The notes: generated by a model not told the origin, from the letters alone. A stretch of 64,000 nt of DNA from Pelomonas paludis (GCF_039872745.1 NZ_JBDPZD010000008.1:1-64000); one strand, 5' to 3'. Positions 34,342 to 42,734 are shown, numbered from the stretch's first letter. A program made the numbers and translations.

Positions 34342-35028
34342 ATGCCAACGCCCTCTCCTGAAGCGCTCGCCCCCGCCGTGGGAGACGACACCTGCTCCAC
34401 CACCGAAGCCGCCCAGTGGCTGGGCATGGCCGTGCGCTCGGTGCAGCTGATGGTGGACCGCGGCGACCTGCAGGCCTGGAAGACGCCCGGCGGCCACCGA
34501 CGCATCTCGCGCGCTTCCATCCGTGCCTGGCTGGCGCAGCGTGGCGCGGGCGGGCCTGCCACCCAGCCCGGTGCCTTGGGCCCCGCCGCCACGCGCAGCT
34601 TTGGCGCCACGCGCCCGGCCGATCTGGGCGCCGCCCCGGCCAGCCGCCCGGCGCCACTGCGCATCCTGCTGATCGAGGACTCCGCCCACTTCCAGAACCT
34701 GGTCAGCCTGATCGTCAAGCGCGAGCTGCCTGATGCCGAGCTGCACGTTGCCTCCGACGGCATCGGGGGCTTGGGGCTGGCTGGCCGCCTCGACCCCGAC
34801 TTGCTGCTGGTGGACATCCTGCTGCCCGGCATCGATGGCGCCACCTTGATCACCGGCCTGCGCTCCGATCCACAGTTCGCGCGCAGCCGGCTGATCGTGG
34901 TCACCTCGCTCGACGAGTCCCAGCGCGCGCCTTATGCCTTTGCACTCGATGGCGTGCCCGTCGTGCACAAGCCGCAGTTGGTGCGCGAACTGCCGCCGCT
35001 GCTGGCCCCGTTCAAGCCACCCCAATGA
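34342..35028 (+). CDS. Receiver protein with N-terminal excisionase/MerR-like HTH
   Basis: 228 residues. The N-terminal part (about 18-70) reads TTEAAQWLGMAVRSVQLMVDRGDL followed by WKTPGGHRRISRASI, the excisionase/HTH_17 DNA-binding pattern. A Pro/Ala linker leads to a receiver domain (about 110-225) with LLIEDSAHF, acceptor LLLVDILLPGIDG, VVTSLDE and HKPQ. The order is reversed from most response regulators, which have the HTH at the C-terminus. The only in-frame ATG is at 34342. Its stop overlaps the next start (ATGA). It probably regulates transcription in the hub (inference). Confidence 0.82.
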   Translation: MPTPSPEALAPAVGDDTCSTTEAAQWLGMAVRSVQLMVDRGDLQAWKTPGGHRRISRASIRAWLAQRGAGGPATQPGALGPAATRSFGATRPADLGAAPASRPAPLRILLIEDSAHFQNLVSLIVKRELPDAELHVASDGIGGLGLAGRLDPDLLLVDILLPGIDGATLITGLRSDPQFARSRLIVVTSLDESQRAPYAFALDGVPVVHKPQLVRELPPLLAPFKPPQ

Positions 35029-35744
35029 GCGCCCGCGTGCTGCTGATCGAAGACGACGCGTCCATCGCGCGCTTCGTGGCCCTGGCGCTGGAGGAGCTGA
35101 CAGTCGATCTGAGCACCGCCGGCACCTTGGCCGAGGCCCGGCAGCAACTGGCCCAGCAGCGCTTTGACGCCGTCATCACCGACCTGATGCTGCCCGACGG
35201 CTCCTCCATCGAACTGATGGAAGCCGGCCATGCACGACAGGGCACACCCTGGATCGCCTTCAGCGCCGGCCTCACGCCGGAGCGCCTCGCGTCGCTGCAC
35301 GAGCTGGGCGTGCAGCAGACGCTGCGCAAACCGGTCTCGCTGGCCGCCTTGCTGGACGCCGTCAGCAGCGCCCTGCAGGCGAGCGAGCCCACCAGCGCCG
35401 CACCCGCGTCCGAAGTACCGCCCCCGGCCCGCCGCGCTGCCGCCGTGGACGAGCACTTCGGCGGCGATGCGGCCATGTTCGATGCCTTCCTCGCCGGCTG
35501 CCTCGCGCGCTTCGCCGACGACCTGCAGCGCGGCCACGCCGCCCTGGCCAGCCAGGACCTGGCGACGCTGCGCCACGTCAGCCACGGGCTCAAGGCCGTG
35601 CTCAGCCTGATCGGCGAGCCCGCGCTGGCCCAGCACGCCCGCGCCCTGGAAGACGCCTGCGCCGCCAGCCAGCCGGCCGAAGCCGCGCACCACTGGCCGC
35701 CGCTCGCCCAAGGGCTGGATGCCCTGCGCCGGGAAGGCCGCTGA
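35025..35744 (+). CDS. Receiver-Hpt phosphotransfer protein
   Basis: 239 residues. An N-terminal receiver has LLIEDDASI, the acceptor in VITDLMLPDG, AFSAG and RKPVS. A linker precedes a C-terminal Hpt helical bundle (about 145-235) with the phospho-histidine in LRHVSHGLKAVLSLIG. Such proteins relay phosphate between hybrid kinases and end-point receivers. It is translationally coupled to the HTH-receiver gene. The hybrid kinase at 11.1-14.4 kb has no Hpt of its own, so it is one possible donor. Confidence 0.82.
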   Translation: MSARVLLIEDDASIARFVALALEELTVDLSTAGTLAEARQQLAQQRFDAVITDLMLPDGSSIELMEAGHARQGTPWIAFSAGLTPERLASLHELGVQQTLRKPVSLAALLDAVSSALQASEPTSAAPASEVPPPARRAAAVDEHFGGDAAMFDAFLAGCLARFADDLQRGHAALASQDLATLRHVSHGLKAVLSLIGEPALAQHARALEDACAASQPAEAAHHWPPLAQGLDALRREGR

Positions 35745-35832
35745 CGCCCCCCAACCTACAAAACTTTGCACCGCCGCCACATCACGCGACGGCGCGCTTG
35801 GCATGCTGGTGGCTCGTCCTGACGCGCCACCC

Positions 35833-37368
35833 ATGCCCCTCGACCGACGCCACCTGCTGACCGCCACGGTGATGGCTGCCTGTGCAGCCAAGGGGCTGCG
35901 GTCTGCGCGCGCCGCCTCGCCCGCTCCCCTCAACGCCGAACTTACTGCCGAACTTACTGCCGACCAGCGCGCCCACCACGCGCTGCAACGCCTGGCCTAT
36001 GGCCCCACGCCGCAGGACGCCGCCGCCCTCCACGAGCTGGGCCCCGACGCCTGGTTGGCCCGCTGGCTCAAGGCCCAGCTTCAGCCCGAGCCTGCCCCGC
36101 TGCCCGCCACCTTCAGCCAACAACTGTCGGACCTGGAGGTGCTGAGACTCAGCCAGGGCGAACTGCTGACCCGCTACCGCGAGGCCACGCGCCAGCGCCG
36201 CGAGACCCAGCGCGAGATGGCACAAAACCCAGCGAGCAGCTCCGCCGCCCGGCCTGCCATGAACCCGGTGCGCGAACAGATTCGCCCCCTGGAGCTGCAA
36301 GCCGCCACCGCACGCTTGCTGCGCGCCCACGGCTCGCCCAACCAGCTCGAAGAGGTGCTGGTGGAGTTCTGGTTCAACCACTTCAATGTCTTCGCCGGCA
36401 AAGGGCCGGTGGGCGTGCTGGTGGCCGACTACGAAGCCCGCGCCATCCGCCCGCACGTGCTTGGGCGCTTCCGCGACCTGCTGGGCGCCACGGCCAAACA
36501 CCCGGCCATGCTGCTCTACCTGGACAACGCGCAGAGCGTGGCGCCGGGTTTCAAGCCGCGTGGCGGGGACGGCGCCCCGCGCGGCCTCAATGAAAACTAC
36601 GCCCGCGAGCTGATGGAGCTGCACACGCTCGGCGTCGAAGGCGGCTACACCCAGCGCGACGTGACCGAGCTGGCCCGCATCCTGACCGGCTGGGGCCTCA
36701 AGCCACGCAGCCACGGCGACGAACTCTTTGATTTCGACTCGCGCCGCCACGACCACGGCCCCAAGACCTGGCTGGGCGAAACATTGCGCGGCCGGGGCCA
36801 GCAAGAAGGCGAACACGCGCTCGACGTGCTCGCGCGCCACCCGTCCACCGCACGCTTCGTCAGCTTCAAGCTGGCCCAGGCCTTTGTGGCCGACGAACCG
36901 CCCCCCGCCCTCGTGCAACGCCTGGCCGAACGCTTCCTCGCCACCGACGGCGACCTGCGCGCCGTGACCCGCAGCTTGATCCAAAGCCCCGAGTTCTGGA
37001 GCCCCGAGGCCTTCCAGGCCAAGTTCAAGACGCCCTACCAGCACCTGCTCTCCAGCCTGCGTGCCGTTGGCGCCCCGATGCTCCCGACGCAGCAAGCCCT
37101 CAATCTGCTGCAACAGGCTGGCCAACCGCTCTACGGTGCCGTCACACCCGACGGCTACAAGAACACCGCCGCCGCCTGGCGCAACCCCGAGGCCCTGACC
37201 CAGCGCGTGCAGTGGGCCACCCGCCTGGCACAAGGCCGATCAAGCGATGCCCTGCTGGCCACGCTCGGCCCCTTGATCAGCGAACGCACGCGCGATGCCG
37301 TGCGCACCGAGGCCCCCGCAGCCCAAGCCGCGCTGCTGCTGGCCAGCCCTGACTTCATGAAGCGATGA
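35833..37368 (+). CDS. DUF1800 protein (copy A)
   Basis: 511 residues. An N-terminal RRHLLTATVMAACAAKG segment resembles a twin-arginine export signal. The DUF1800 core is recognisable: HHALQRLAYGPTPQDAAAL, FWFNHFNVF, GLNENYARELMELHTLGVEGGYTQRDVTELARILTGWGL and SPEFW. The function of the family is unknown; members are exported and almost always paired with DUF1501. The start at 35833 gives the signal; upstream ATGs in the same frame overlap the Hpt gene. Its stop overlaps the DUF1501 start (ATGA). Confidence 0.85.
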   Translation: MPLDRRHLLTATVMAACAAKGLRSARAASPAPLNAELTAELTADQRAHHALQRLAYGPTPQDAAALHELGPDAWLARWLKAQLQPEPAPLPATFSQQLSDLEVLRLSQGELLTRYREATRQRRETQREMAQNPASSSAARPAMNPVREQIRPLELQAATARLLRAHGSPNQLEEVLVEFWFNHFNVFAGKGPVGVLVADYEARAIRPHVLGRFRDLLGATAKHPAMLLYLDNAQSVAPGFKPRGGDGAPRGLNENYARELMELHTLGVEGGYTQRDVTELARILTGWGLKPRSHGDELFDFDSRRHDHGPKTWLGETLRGRGQQEGEHALDVLARHPSTARFVSFKLAQAFVADEPPPALVQRLAERFLATDGDLRAVTRSLIQSPEFWSPEAFQAKFKTPYQHLLSSLRAVGAPMLPTQQALNLLQQAGQPLYGAVTPDGYKNTAAAWRNPEALTQRVQWATRLAQGRSSDALLATLGPLISERTRDAVRTEAPAAQAALLLASPDFMKR

Positions 37369-38624
37369 GCCTGCTACGCCGCCACATCCTGCACTTCGGG
37401 GCCACCACACTGGCGGGCCTGCCCTTGTCGCTGCGCGCCGCCCCCGAGCAGCCTGCGCGCAAGCTCGTCGTCGTGATGCTGCGCGGCGCGGTGGACGGCC
37501 TCTCCGTCGTCGCACCCTATGGCGACGCGCGCTACGCCGCCAGCCGCCCGCAGCTGGCGCTCAAGGCGCCGGGCACGGCGGACGACGCCCTGCTCCAGCT
37601 CGACAGCCTCTTTGGCCTGCACCCGGCGCTCGCGCCCCTGCACCGGCACTACGAAGGCGGGCAACTCGCCTTCGTGCACGCCAGCGGCTCGCCCGACCCA
37701 ACGCGCTCGCACTTTGACGCGCAGGATTACTTCGAGTCCGGCACGCCGGGCCGCAAGTCCACGCCCGATGGCTGGATGAACCGCCTGCTGACCGCACTGC
37801 CCGGCGAGCCCAGCCCCACCCGCGCCATCAGCCAAGGCAACACGCCGCCCCGCATCTTTGCCGGCCCCGCCAGCGTCGCGTCGCTCGGCCTCGGGCCCCA
37901 GGCCGCGCAGCGCCGCGCCATCGACGAGCCGCGCGTGCAAGGCGCGCTGGCCAAGCTCTACGAAGGCGACGCGCAGCTGGCGGGCACCTACCGCGAGACC
38001 GTCGAAGGCCGCCGCGAGATGTCACGCAGCATGGCCAGTGCCGAGCACCAAAGCGCCATGGCGCGCGGTATGGGCGACCCCACGGCCGACGCCGGTGCGC
38101 CTTCGGCGCGCAGCTTTGCTGCCGACGCCCGGCGCCTGGGCCAGCTGATCCAGCACGACCCGCACACCCAGCTCGCCTTCACCGCCGTGGGCGGCTGGGA
38201 CACCCACGTCAACCAAGGCGCCGCGCAGGGCCAGTTGGCCAACAAGCTCGGCGCGTTGGGCCAAGGCCTGGCCGCACTGGCCGATGGCCTGGGCGATAGC
38301 CTGCGCGACACGGTCATCGTCGTGGCCAGCGAGTTTGGCCGCACCGTGCGCCAGAACGGCACCGGCGGCACCGACCATGGCCGCGGCAACGTGATGTGGC
38401 TGCTGGGCGGCCCGGTGGCCGGCCGAAAGGTCTACGGCGAATGGCCGGGGCTCGACCCCGCTGCGCTCGCCGATGGCCGCGACCTGGCCGTGGTGACCGA
38501 CTTCCGCCATGTGCTGGCTCCCGTGCTGCAGCGCCATCTGGGGCTGAGCGACGCGGGGTTGGCGGCCGTCTTCCCTGGCCTGCCGTCAGGCGGCGGGCTG
38601 GGGCAGCAGTTGCTGAAGGCATGA
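37365..38624 (+). CDS. DUF1501 protein (copy A)
   Basis: 419 residues. A short export signal (LLRRHILHFGATTLAGLPLSLRAA) is followed by an alkaline-phosphatase-like fold with potential metal-site segments GGWDTHVNQG, VIVVASEFGRTV and GGTDHGRGNVMWLLGG. DUF1501 proteins resemble sulfatases and phosphatases, but no activity is established. It is translationally coupled to DUF1800 copy A. A second pair in the opposite orientation lies 1 kb downstream. Confidence 0.85.
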   Translation: MSLLRRHILHFGATTLAGLPLSLRAAPEQPARKLVVVMLRGAVDGLSVVAPYGDARYAASRPQLALKAPGTADDALLQLDSLFGLHPALAPLHRHYEGGQLAFVHASGSPDPTRSHFDAQDYFESGTPGRKSTPDGWMNRLLTALPGEPSPTRAISQGNTPPRIFAGPASVASLGLGPQAAQRRAIDEPRVQGALAKLYEGDAQLAGTYRETVEGRREMSRSMASAEHQSAMARGMGDPTADAGAPSARSFAADARRLGQLIQHDPHTQLAFTAVGGWDTHVNQGAAQGQLANKLGALGQGLAALADGLGDSLRDTVIVVASEFGRTVRQNGTGGTDHGRGNVMWLLGGPVAGRKVYGEWPGLDPAALADGRDLAVVTDFRHVLAPVLQRHLGLSDAGLAAVFPGLPSGGGLGQQLLKA

Positions 38625-38719
38625 GGCTCGCCATGCCCCATCTCGCGCGTGCTGACTTGCCGGCCTTGGTGGCTGCTGTGGGCGGGGTGCTGGGGTTTGT
38701 GTTGCTGGTGCTGCTTTAG
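38621..38719 (+). CDS. Possible 32-residue single-span membrane peptide
   Basis: An ATG overlaps the DUF1501 stop (ATGA) and opens a 32-codon frame whose second half is a continuous hydrophobic stretch (LVAAVGGVLGFVLLVLL). Position and composition fit a coupled small membrane protein, but random frames of this length are common. Low confidence. Confidence 0.3.
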   Translation: MRLAMPHLARADLPALVAAVGGVLGFVLLVLL

Positions 38720-38796
38720 CAGCACGAGGCAGTTGATTTGAAGAAATGCTTGGGTGGCGAGACCTGCGGCTTTCCTCAGCGGCTGCCCCAAAAGAA

Positions 38797-38823
38797 CGAA
38801 ACCGGCCTCCAGGGCCGGTTTCG
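38797..38823 (-). terminator. Terminator downstream of the PEP-CTERM gene
   Basis: A perfect 11-bp stem CGAAACCGGCC / GGCCGGTTTCG with a 5-base loop, followed on the minus strand by TTCTTTT. It lies 36 bases past the PEP-CTERM stop. It may also limit read-through from the convergent DUF1501 gene. Confidence 0.75.
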
Positions 38824-38858
38824 AACGATCCGCCAGGGATCGAAGCGTTCAGGTGAGC

Positions 38859-39455
38859 TTACTTGGCTTGCTTGCGCTTGCGAGCGGCGAAGCCGGCACC
38901 CATCAAGGCACCGCTGACAAGGGCCAGGCTTGCCGGCTCCGGCACATGCCCGTTGTCAGCACCGTCATCCGAGTAGGTGCGGAAGGTGTAGTCAAAACCC
39001 GGGAACGACTGGTAGCCCTGGTTGGCATACACCTGCCCTTGGCTGTACGGATTGTTGGTATCGCCTGCAATACCGAGAGTGCGATTTCCAGAGAACACCA
39101 AGTAGTAGGTGGTGTTGGCGGAGATGGCCACGTCCGCCCAGAAAACATCGACCCAGCTACCGGCGGTGCCGGCGGCGCTGCCCGAGGCAAGGAGTTGGCC
39201 GCCATCAGTCGGCAGCTTGTCGTAAAGGCTGATCGTGACGTTGTCCGAGGAGCCAATCCCAGCCTGCAGCAGGATGCCGGCACCGGAAATGTCGGAGGCC
39301 GTCTGCTTGAACGATTGAGCCAGATCTGTCTGGGCAAAGCCCGCCATGTAGGTGTTGTGCGTAGACGCGTTCTGATCAATGACCGGGGCGGCTTGCGCTG
39401 CGGCTGCAACAACCAGCGATGCGCACAGCGTGACTAGTTTTTTTGAGATCGACAT
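38859..39455 (-). CDS. PEP-CTERM sorting-domain surface protein
   Basis: 198 residues. The signal peptide MSISKKLVTLCASLVVAAAAQA is followed by a beta-rich, Asn/Ser/Thr-rich domain, then VPEPASLALVSGALMGAGFAARKRKQAK. This has the V-P-E-P motif, hydrophobic span and basic tail that define PEP-CTERM proteins processed by exosortase (EpsH). No exosortase gene is in this window. It has its own sigma-54-like promoter and a terminator. Its codon use and GC are slightly lower than its neighbours', as is common for such surface proteins. It lies between two DUF1800-DUF1501 pairs. Confidence 0.92.
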   Translation of the reverse strand: MSISKKLVTLCASLVVAAAAQAAPVIDQNASTHNTYMAGFAQTDLAQSFKQTASDISGAGILLQAGIGSSDNVTISLYDKLPTDGGQLLASGSAAGTAGSWVDVFWADVAISANTTYYLVFSGNRTLGIAGDTNNPYSQGQVYANQGYQSFPGFDYTFRTYSDDGADNGHVPEPASLALVSGALMGAGFAARKRKQAK

Positions 39456-39490
39456 TGGAGCTATCTCCGTAAGAATGACGGCGCACTCTC

Positions 39491-39507
39491 AGCAAAGATC
39501 GGGCCAA
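39491..39507 (-). promoter_or_regulatory. Sigma-54 (-24/-12) promoter of the PEP-CTERM gene
   Basis: On the minus strand TTGGCCCGATCTTTGCT matches the consensus TGGCAC-N5-TTGC: GG and GC are exactly 10 bases apart. It lies 36 bp before the start codon. PEP-CTERM genes in exosortase species are known to be controlled by sigma-54 with the PrsK/PrsR pair, which supports the call. Confidence 0.7.
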
Positions 39508-39522
39508 CAACTTAAGTCGTTG
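39505..39522. promoter_or_regulatory. 18-bp palindrome abutting the -24 element
   Basis: CAACAACTTAAGTCGTTG is a near-perfect dyad (one mismatched pair) that overlaps the upstream edge of the -24 element. It is followed upstream by AT-rich TGATTTAAAA. It could be a regulator site. Confidence 0.5.
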
Positions 39523-39617
39523 ATTTAAAAGGACCGACACCGCAACGCGCTCAGCAGTCCTTGGGGGTGTGGCAGGTTTTCCGACTCCCGCGAACAGGTG
39601 TCCGCCACCGGGTCGCC

Positions 39618-39642
39618 GTGACCGGTTCGCGGCCACGGTCAC
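39618..39642. terminator. Hairpin downstream of DUF1501 copy B
   Basis: GTGACCG / CGGTCAC with an 11-base loop lies just past the stop of the minus-strand DUF1501 gene. No U-tract follows, so termination is possible but not shown. Confidence 0.35.
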
Positions 39643-39660
39643 CGACTCCAAGCGTTCGGT

Positions 39661-40986
39661 CTAGCCAAAGTAACCCACGTTCTTCACGCTGAAGTTCGCC
39701 AGGTTCGGGAACATCGCGCCCAGATCCCCTGCGCCCACCCCAAACCAACTGGCCAAGGTGGCGCTCATCTGGTCGACCGAGGTGGTCGGGATCCAGCGGC
39801 CTTCGGACGAGGCATCGTCAGGCCCCCCCAGCACCAGCTGCGGCATGCGGCCATAGACGCCGCCCTTGACCGCACCGCCCATCACGAACTGATGGTTGCC
39901 CCAGGCGTGGTCGGTGCCGCCACCGGATGCGGGCTGCAGCGTGCGAGCAAAGTCGCTGGCGGTGAAGGTGGTGACCGCATTGCCAACACCGAGCTGCTGC
40001 ATCGCATCGTGGAAGGCCTTGAAGGCTGGGCCGATCTCGCCGAAGAGCTGGTTCTGCTGGTTGAGCTGGTCGTTGTGGGTGTCAAAGCCGCCCATGCTGA
40101 CGAAGAAGAGCTGGCGCTGCACGCCGATGTTGCCGCGCCCCTCGATCAGCTTGGCCACGGTGAAGAGCTGCTGCGCGAGGCTGCCGTTCAAGCCGCTGAA
40201 CAGCCCCGAGAGGCTGCTGTTCATCGACAGCGCGGTGTTGAGCGCGGTGCTGGCCTTGATGGCCTGGTTCATCACGCTGGCGGCTGCGCGCTCCTCGGCG
40301 TTGGCATAGGGCTGCGTGAGCAGGCTTTGGTAGAGCGAGTACAGCGGACTGGTGGAGGTGTTGCCAAAGCCCTTGATGGCAAAGCTGTTGCCGGTGCCGA
40401 CCGACAGGCCCTGCGAGGCCACACCGGACATGAAGACGTTGTTGCCCGCAACCGAGAGCGCCATGGGCACGACGCCGCCGGGCTGCAGGTCGGCCACGCG
40501 CCCGCCCCAGCCGGTGACCGAGGGCATGCTGTTGCCGGGGAAGGACTGGCCGCGCTGCCATTGCTCCTGCTGGTCGCTGTGTGAGAAGAGGTTGCTGGGC
40601 GTGGTCTGCATCGCCGCCTTGGTGATGGGCTTGACCAAGGTGCCCACGTTCAGCTGCACGGCGAGGTGGCCTTGGTTGAACACGTCGGCCAGCGGGGCCA
40701 GCGCCGCATGCAGCCCGAGCTGGCTGCTGCCCAGCGGAGCCAGCGTGCCTTGGTCCAGCGTGAGGCCGCCAGTGCCGGCGGTGCCACGTGCCTTGGCATA
40801 GGCGGCATAGCCGGCTGCGTCCATGGGCACGACCATGTTGTTGCCGTCGTTGCCACCGTAGAAGAAAACGCAGACCAGGGCCCGGTAGTCGCTGCCCGAG
40901 AGCGGCGCCGCCAGGGCGTGTGCAGGCAGCAGCCCGGTGCCAGCCAGACCGGCGGCATGTGCAAGCAGATGACGTCGATTCAGCAT
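39661..40986 (-). CDS. DUF1501 protein (copy B)
   Basis: 441 residues. The N-terminus NRRHLLAHAAGLAGTGLLPAHALA resembles a Tat/Sec export signal. The core VCVFFYGGNDGNNMVVPMD, MGGFDTHNDQ, FTASDFARTL and GTDHAWGNHQFVMGG matches copy A in motif order, although overall sequences are far apart. It starts one base after the DUF1800 copy B stop. Function unknown; an exported alkaline-phosphatase-fold protein. Confidence 0.87.
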   Translation of the reverse strand: MLNRRHLLAHAAGLAGTGLLPAHALAAPLSGSDYRALVCVFFYGGNDGNNMVVPMDAAGYAAYAKARGTAGTGGLTLDQGTLAPLGSSQLGLHAALAPLADVFNQGHLAVQLNVGTLVKPITKAAMQTTPSNLFSHSDQQEQWQRGQSFPGNSMPSVTGWGGRVADLQPGGVVPMALSVAGNNVFMSGVASQGLSVGTGNSFAIKGFGNTSTSPLYSLYQSLLTQPYANAEERAAASVMNQAIKASTALNTALSMNSSLSGLFSGLNGSLAQQLFTVAKLIEGRGNIGVQRQLFFVSMGGFDTHNDQLNQQNQLFGEIGPAFKAFHDAMQQLGVGNAVTTFTASDFARTLQPASGGGTDHAWGNHQFVMGGAVKGGVYGRMPQLVLGGPDDASSEGRWIPTTSVDQMSATLASWFGVGAGDLGAMFPNLANFSVKNVGYFG

Positions 40987-40987
40987 T

Positions 40988-42634
40988 TCAGTTCTCCACC
41001 AGGTATTCGGGCGACATCGCGGCCAGGAAGAGCGCCGCCTTGGCGCGCTCCAGGGGTTTGCTGACCGGCGAGATCTGCGCGGCGCGCAGCAGCGCGGACT
41101 CGAGCGCGACGCTCATGCGGCCACCAAACATCACCCGCTTGATCTCGGCCACCAGGCTGGCCGGCTGGACCGCAAGCGTGACCCAGGGGGTGAGGTCGAT
41201 GCTGGTGCCAATGGCGTTGGGGATGCTGGTGTCGGGCGCGATGGGCTTGCCGCTGAGCGCGGTCGAGAACACGCTGCTGAGCTTGAAGGCGCTGCTGGCG
41301 TTGAACACGCCGAAGGCCGGGCCATCGAGGCTCGGGTCCACCGGCAGGTCGTAGTCGGGCGGGAAGAAGCTGAACACGCTCGGCGGGCTGAAGACGGGCT
41401 GCGAGAGGCTGCTCATCTGCTTCATCGGCCACAGGCCGTCGCTCTTGGCGCCCATGCTGCGCAGCAGGTGGGTCATCTGGACGATGGGCTCGCGCAGCTT
41501 GCCAAAGCGGCTCGGGTCGGTGGGGGTGCTGGCCTCCGGGTCGGTGAGGATGGCCATCAGCACGCGCTTCATGTCGCCGCGCGGGCTGGCATTGAAGGCA
41601 GAGGCCACGCGCGCCACATAGGCCGGGCTGGGGTTGGCGGTGACAAGCTGCTGGATCAGCTGGCGGCCGATGAAAGGGCCGACATTGGGGTGGTTGAAGA
41701 TGTTGGTGATGGCGGCATCCAGGTCGGCCGCCGCCCGCTGCCCGCCCGGCAGGACCACGCCGGAGAGCAGCTTCTTGGTGCCCGTGTCGTGCTGCTCCTC
41801 GAAGGCGATCATTGGCGCGTCGTAGTAGGACGGGTTGCCGAAGCGGCTCTTGGTGGCGCCCGGGCGGGGCGCGTAGGTCCAGCCGGTGAAGGCGTGAGCA
41901 AAGCCTTCGACGGTGTCCTGGTCGTAGGCCGGGATGGGGCCCGTGATAAGCCCCGTGGTGGTCATCCTTGTGGATGTCTTTGTCGTGCCATCGAGGCTCA
42001 GCTCCCACAGGCCGATGGAGAACAGCTGCAGCACCTCGCGGGCGTAGTTCTCGTTGGGCTCGATGCCCTTGGCCGGGTTGGCCTTGGCGTTGTTGGCCAT
42101 GTTGAGGTAGCGGCCCATCGCCGGGCTGAGCGTCACCTCCTTGAGGATGTCGCGGTAGTTGCCGAAGGCGTTGCGCAAGAAGATGCGCTGGTAGTTGGCC
42201 ATCGCATTGGGCAGCTTGATGGTGTTGCCCGAGACGACCAGGATCTGGCTCAGCGCCAGGGCCGTGCGTTGGCGCAGCTGGTCGGGCTGGGAAAGTGCGT
42301 TCTGGAAGAACTGCAGCTGGACGGGGAAGAGCGAGTAGTTGTCGCGCTTGCAGGTCTCGGGCGATCCGGTCGGGCAGCCCTTGCTGGAGTCCGGGTCCAC
42401 ATAGGGCGCCACGTAGTCGGAGCCACTGAGCGTGAACTGCTTTTGCACCCAGCCCTGGCGGCCCATCTGGGTCAGGGCCGTGACATCGGCAGCCGTCGGC
42501 CCGAAGCTGGCCTGGGCCAGGAAGCGGCGCGCATCACCATCGGTCAGGCCCTGGGCCTGAGCGACGGCCTGGGCCTGGGCGCCGCCGGCCAGGGCCAGCA
42601 GCAAGGGAAGAAAGCTCAATCGGCGAGTCAACAT
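40988..42634 (-). CDS. DUF1800 protein (copy B)
   Basis: 548 residues. Signal peptide MLTRRLSFLPLLLALAGGAQAQA. The core includes ARRFLAQASFGPTAADV, QRTALALSQILVVSG, GIEPNENYAREVLQLFSIGLWEL, VEGFAHAFTGWTYAP and HPNVGPFIGRQLIQQLVT, diagnostic of DUF1800. An insert of about 50 residues with a Cys pair (SKGCPTGSPETCKRDN) is not in copy A. It is first in the DUF1800-DUF1501 operon and divergent from a retropepsin-like gene with a 100 bp gap. Confidence 0.87.
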   Translation of the reverse strand: MLTRRLSFLPLLLALAGGAQAQAVAQAQGLTDGDARRFLAQASFGPTAADVTALTQMGRQGWVQKQFTLSGSDYVAPYVDPDSSKGCPTGSPETCKRDNYSLFPVQLQFFQNALSQPDQLRQRTALALSQILVVSGNTIKLPNAMANYQRIFLRNAFGNYRDILKEVTLSPAMGRYLNMANNAKANPAKGIEPNENYAREVLQLFSIGLWELSLDGTTKTSTRMTTTGLITGPIPAYDQDTVEGFAHAFTGWTYAPRPGATKSRFGNPSYYDAPMIAFEEQHDTGTKKLLSGVVLPGGQRAAADLDAAITNIFNHPNVGPFIGRQLIQQLVTANPSPAYVARVASAFNASPRGDMKRVLMAILTDPEASTPTDPSRFGKLREPIVQMTHLLRSMGAKSDGLWPMKQMSSLSQPVFSPPSVFSFFPPDYDLPVDPSLDGPAFGVFNASSAFKLSSVFSTALSGKPIAPDTSIPNAIGTSIDLTPWVTLAVQPASLVAEIKRVMFGGRMSVALESALLRAAQISPVSKPLERAKAALFLAAMSPEYLVEN

Positions 42635-42734
42635 GACAGGCTCCGGCGAGGGCAGCGGGCGGGGTGTTCATTGTTCGCTGCGGAACATTTCTCAGGGGTG
42701 ACCGGGCCGTGCTGCTTGGTAAGGAATGGTGACG

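Noticed and set aside
39541..39640. Possible cobalamin-type riboswitch upstream of the PEP-CTERM gene
   Set aside because: A short AAACCTGCC resemblance only; the conserved cobalamin box and overall architecture are not present, and it lies upstream of the sigma-54 promoter.
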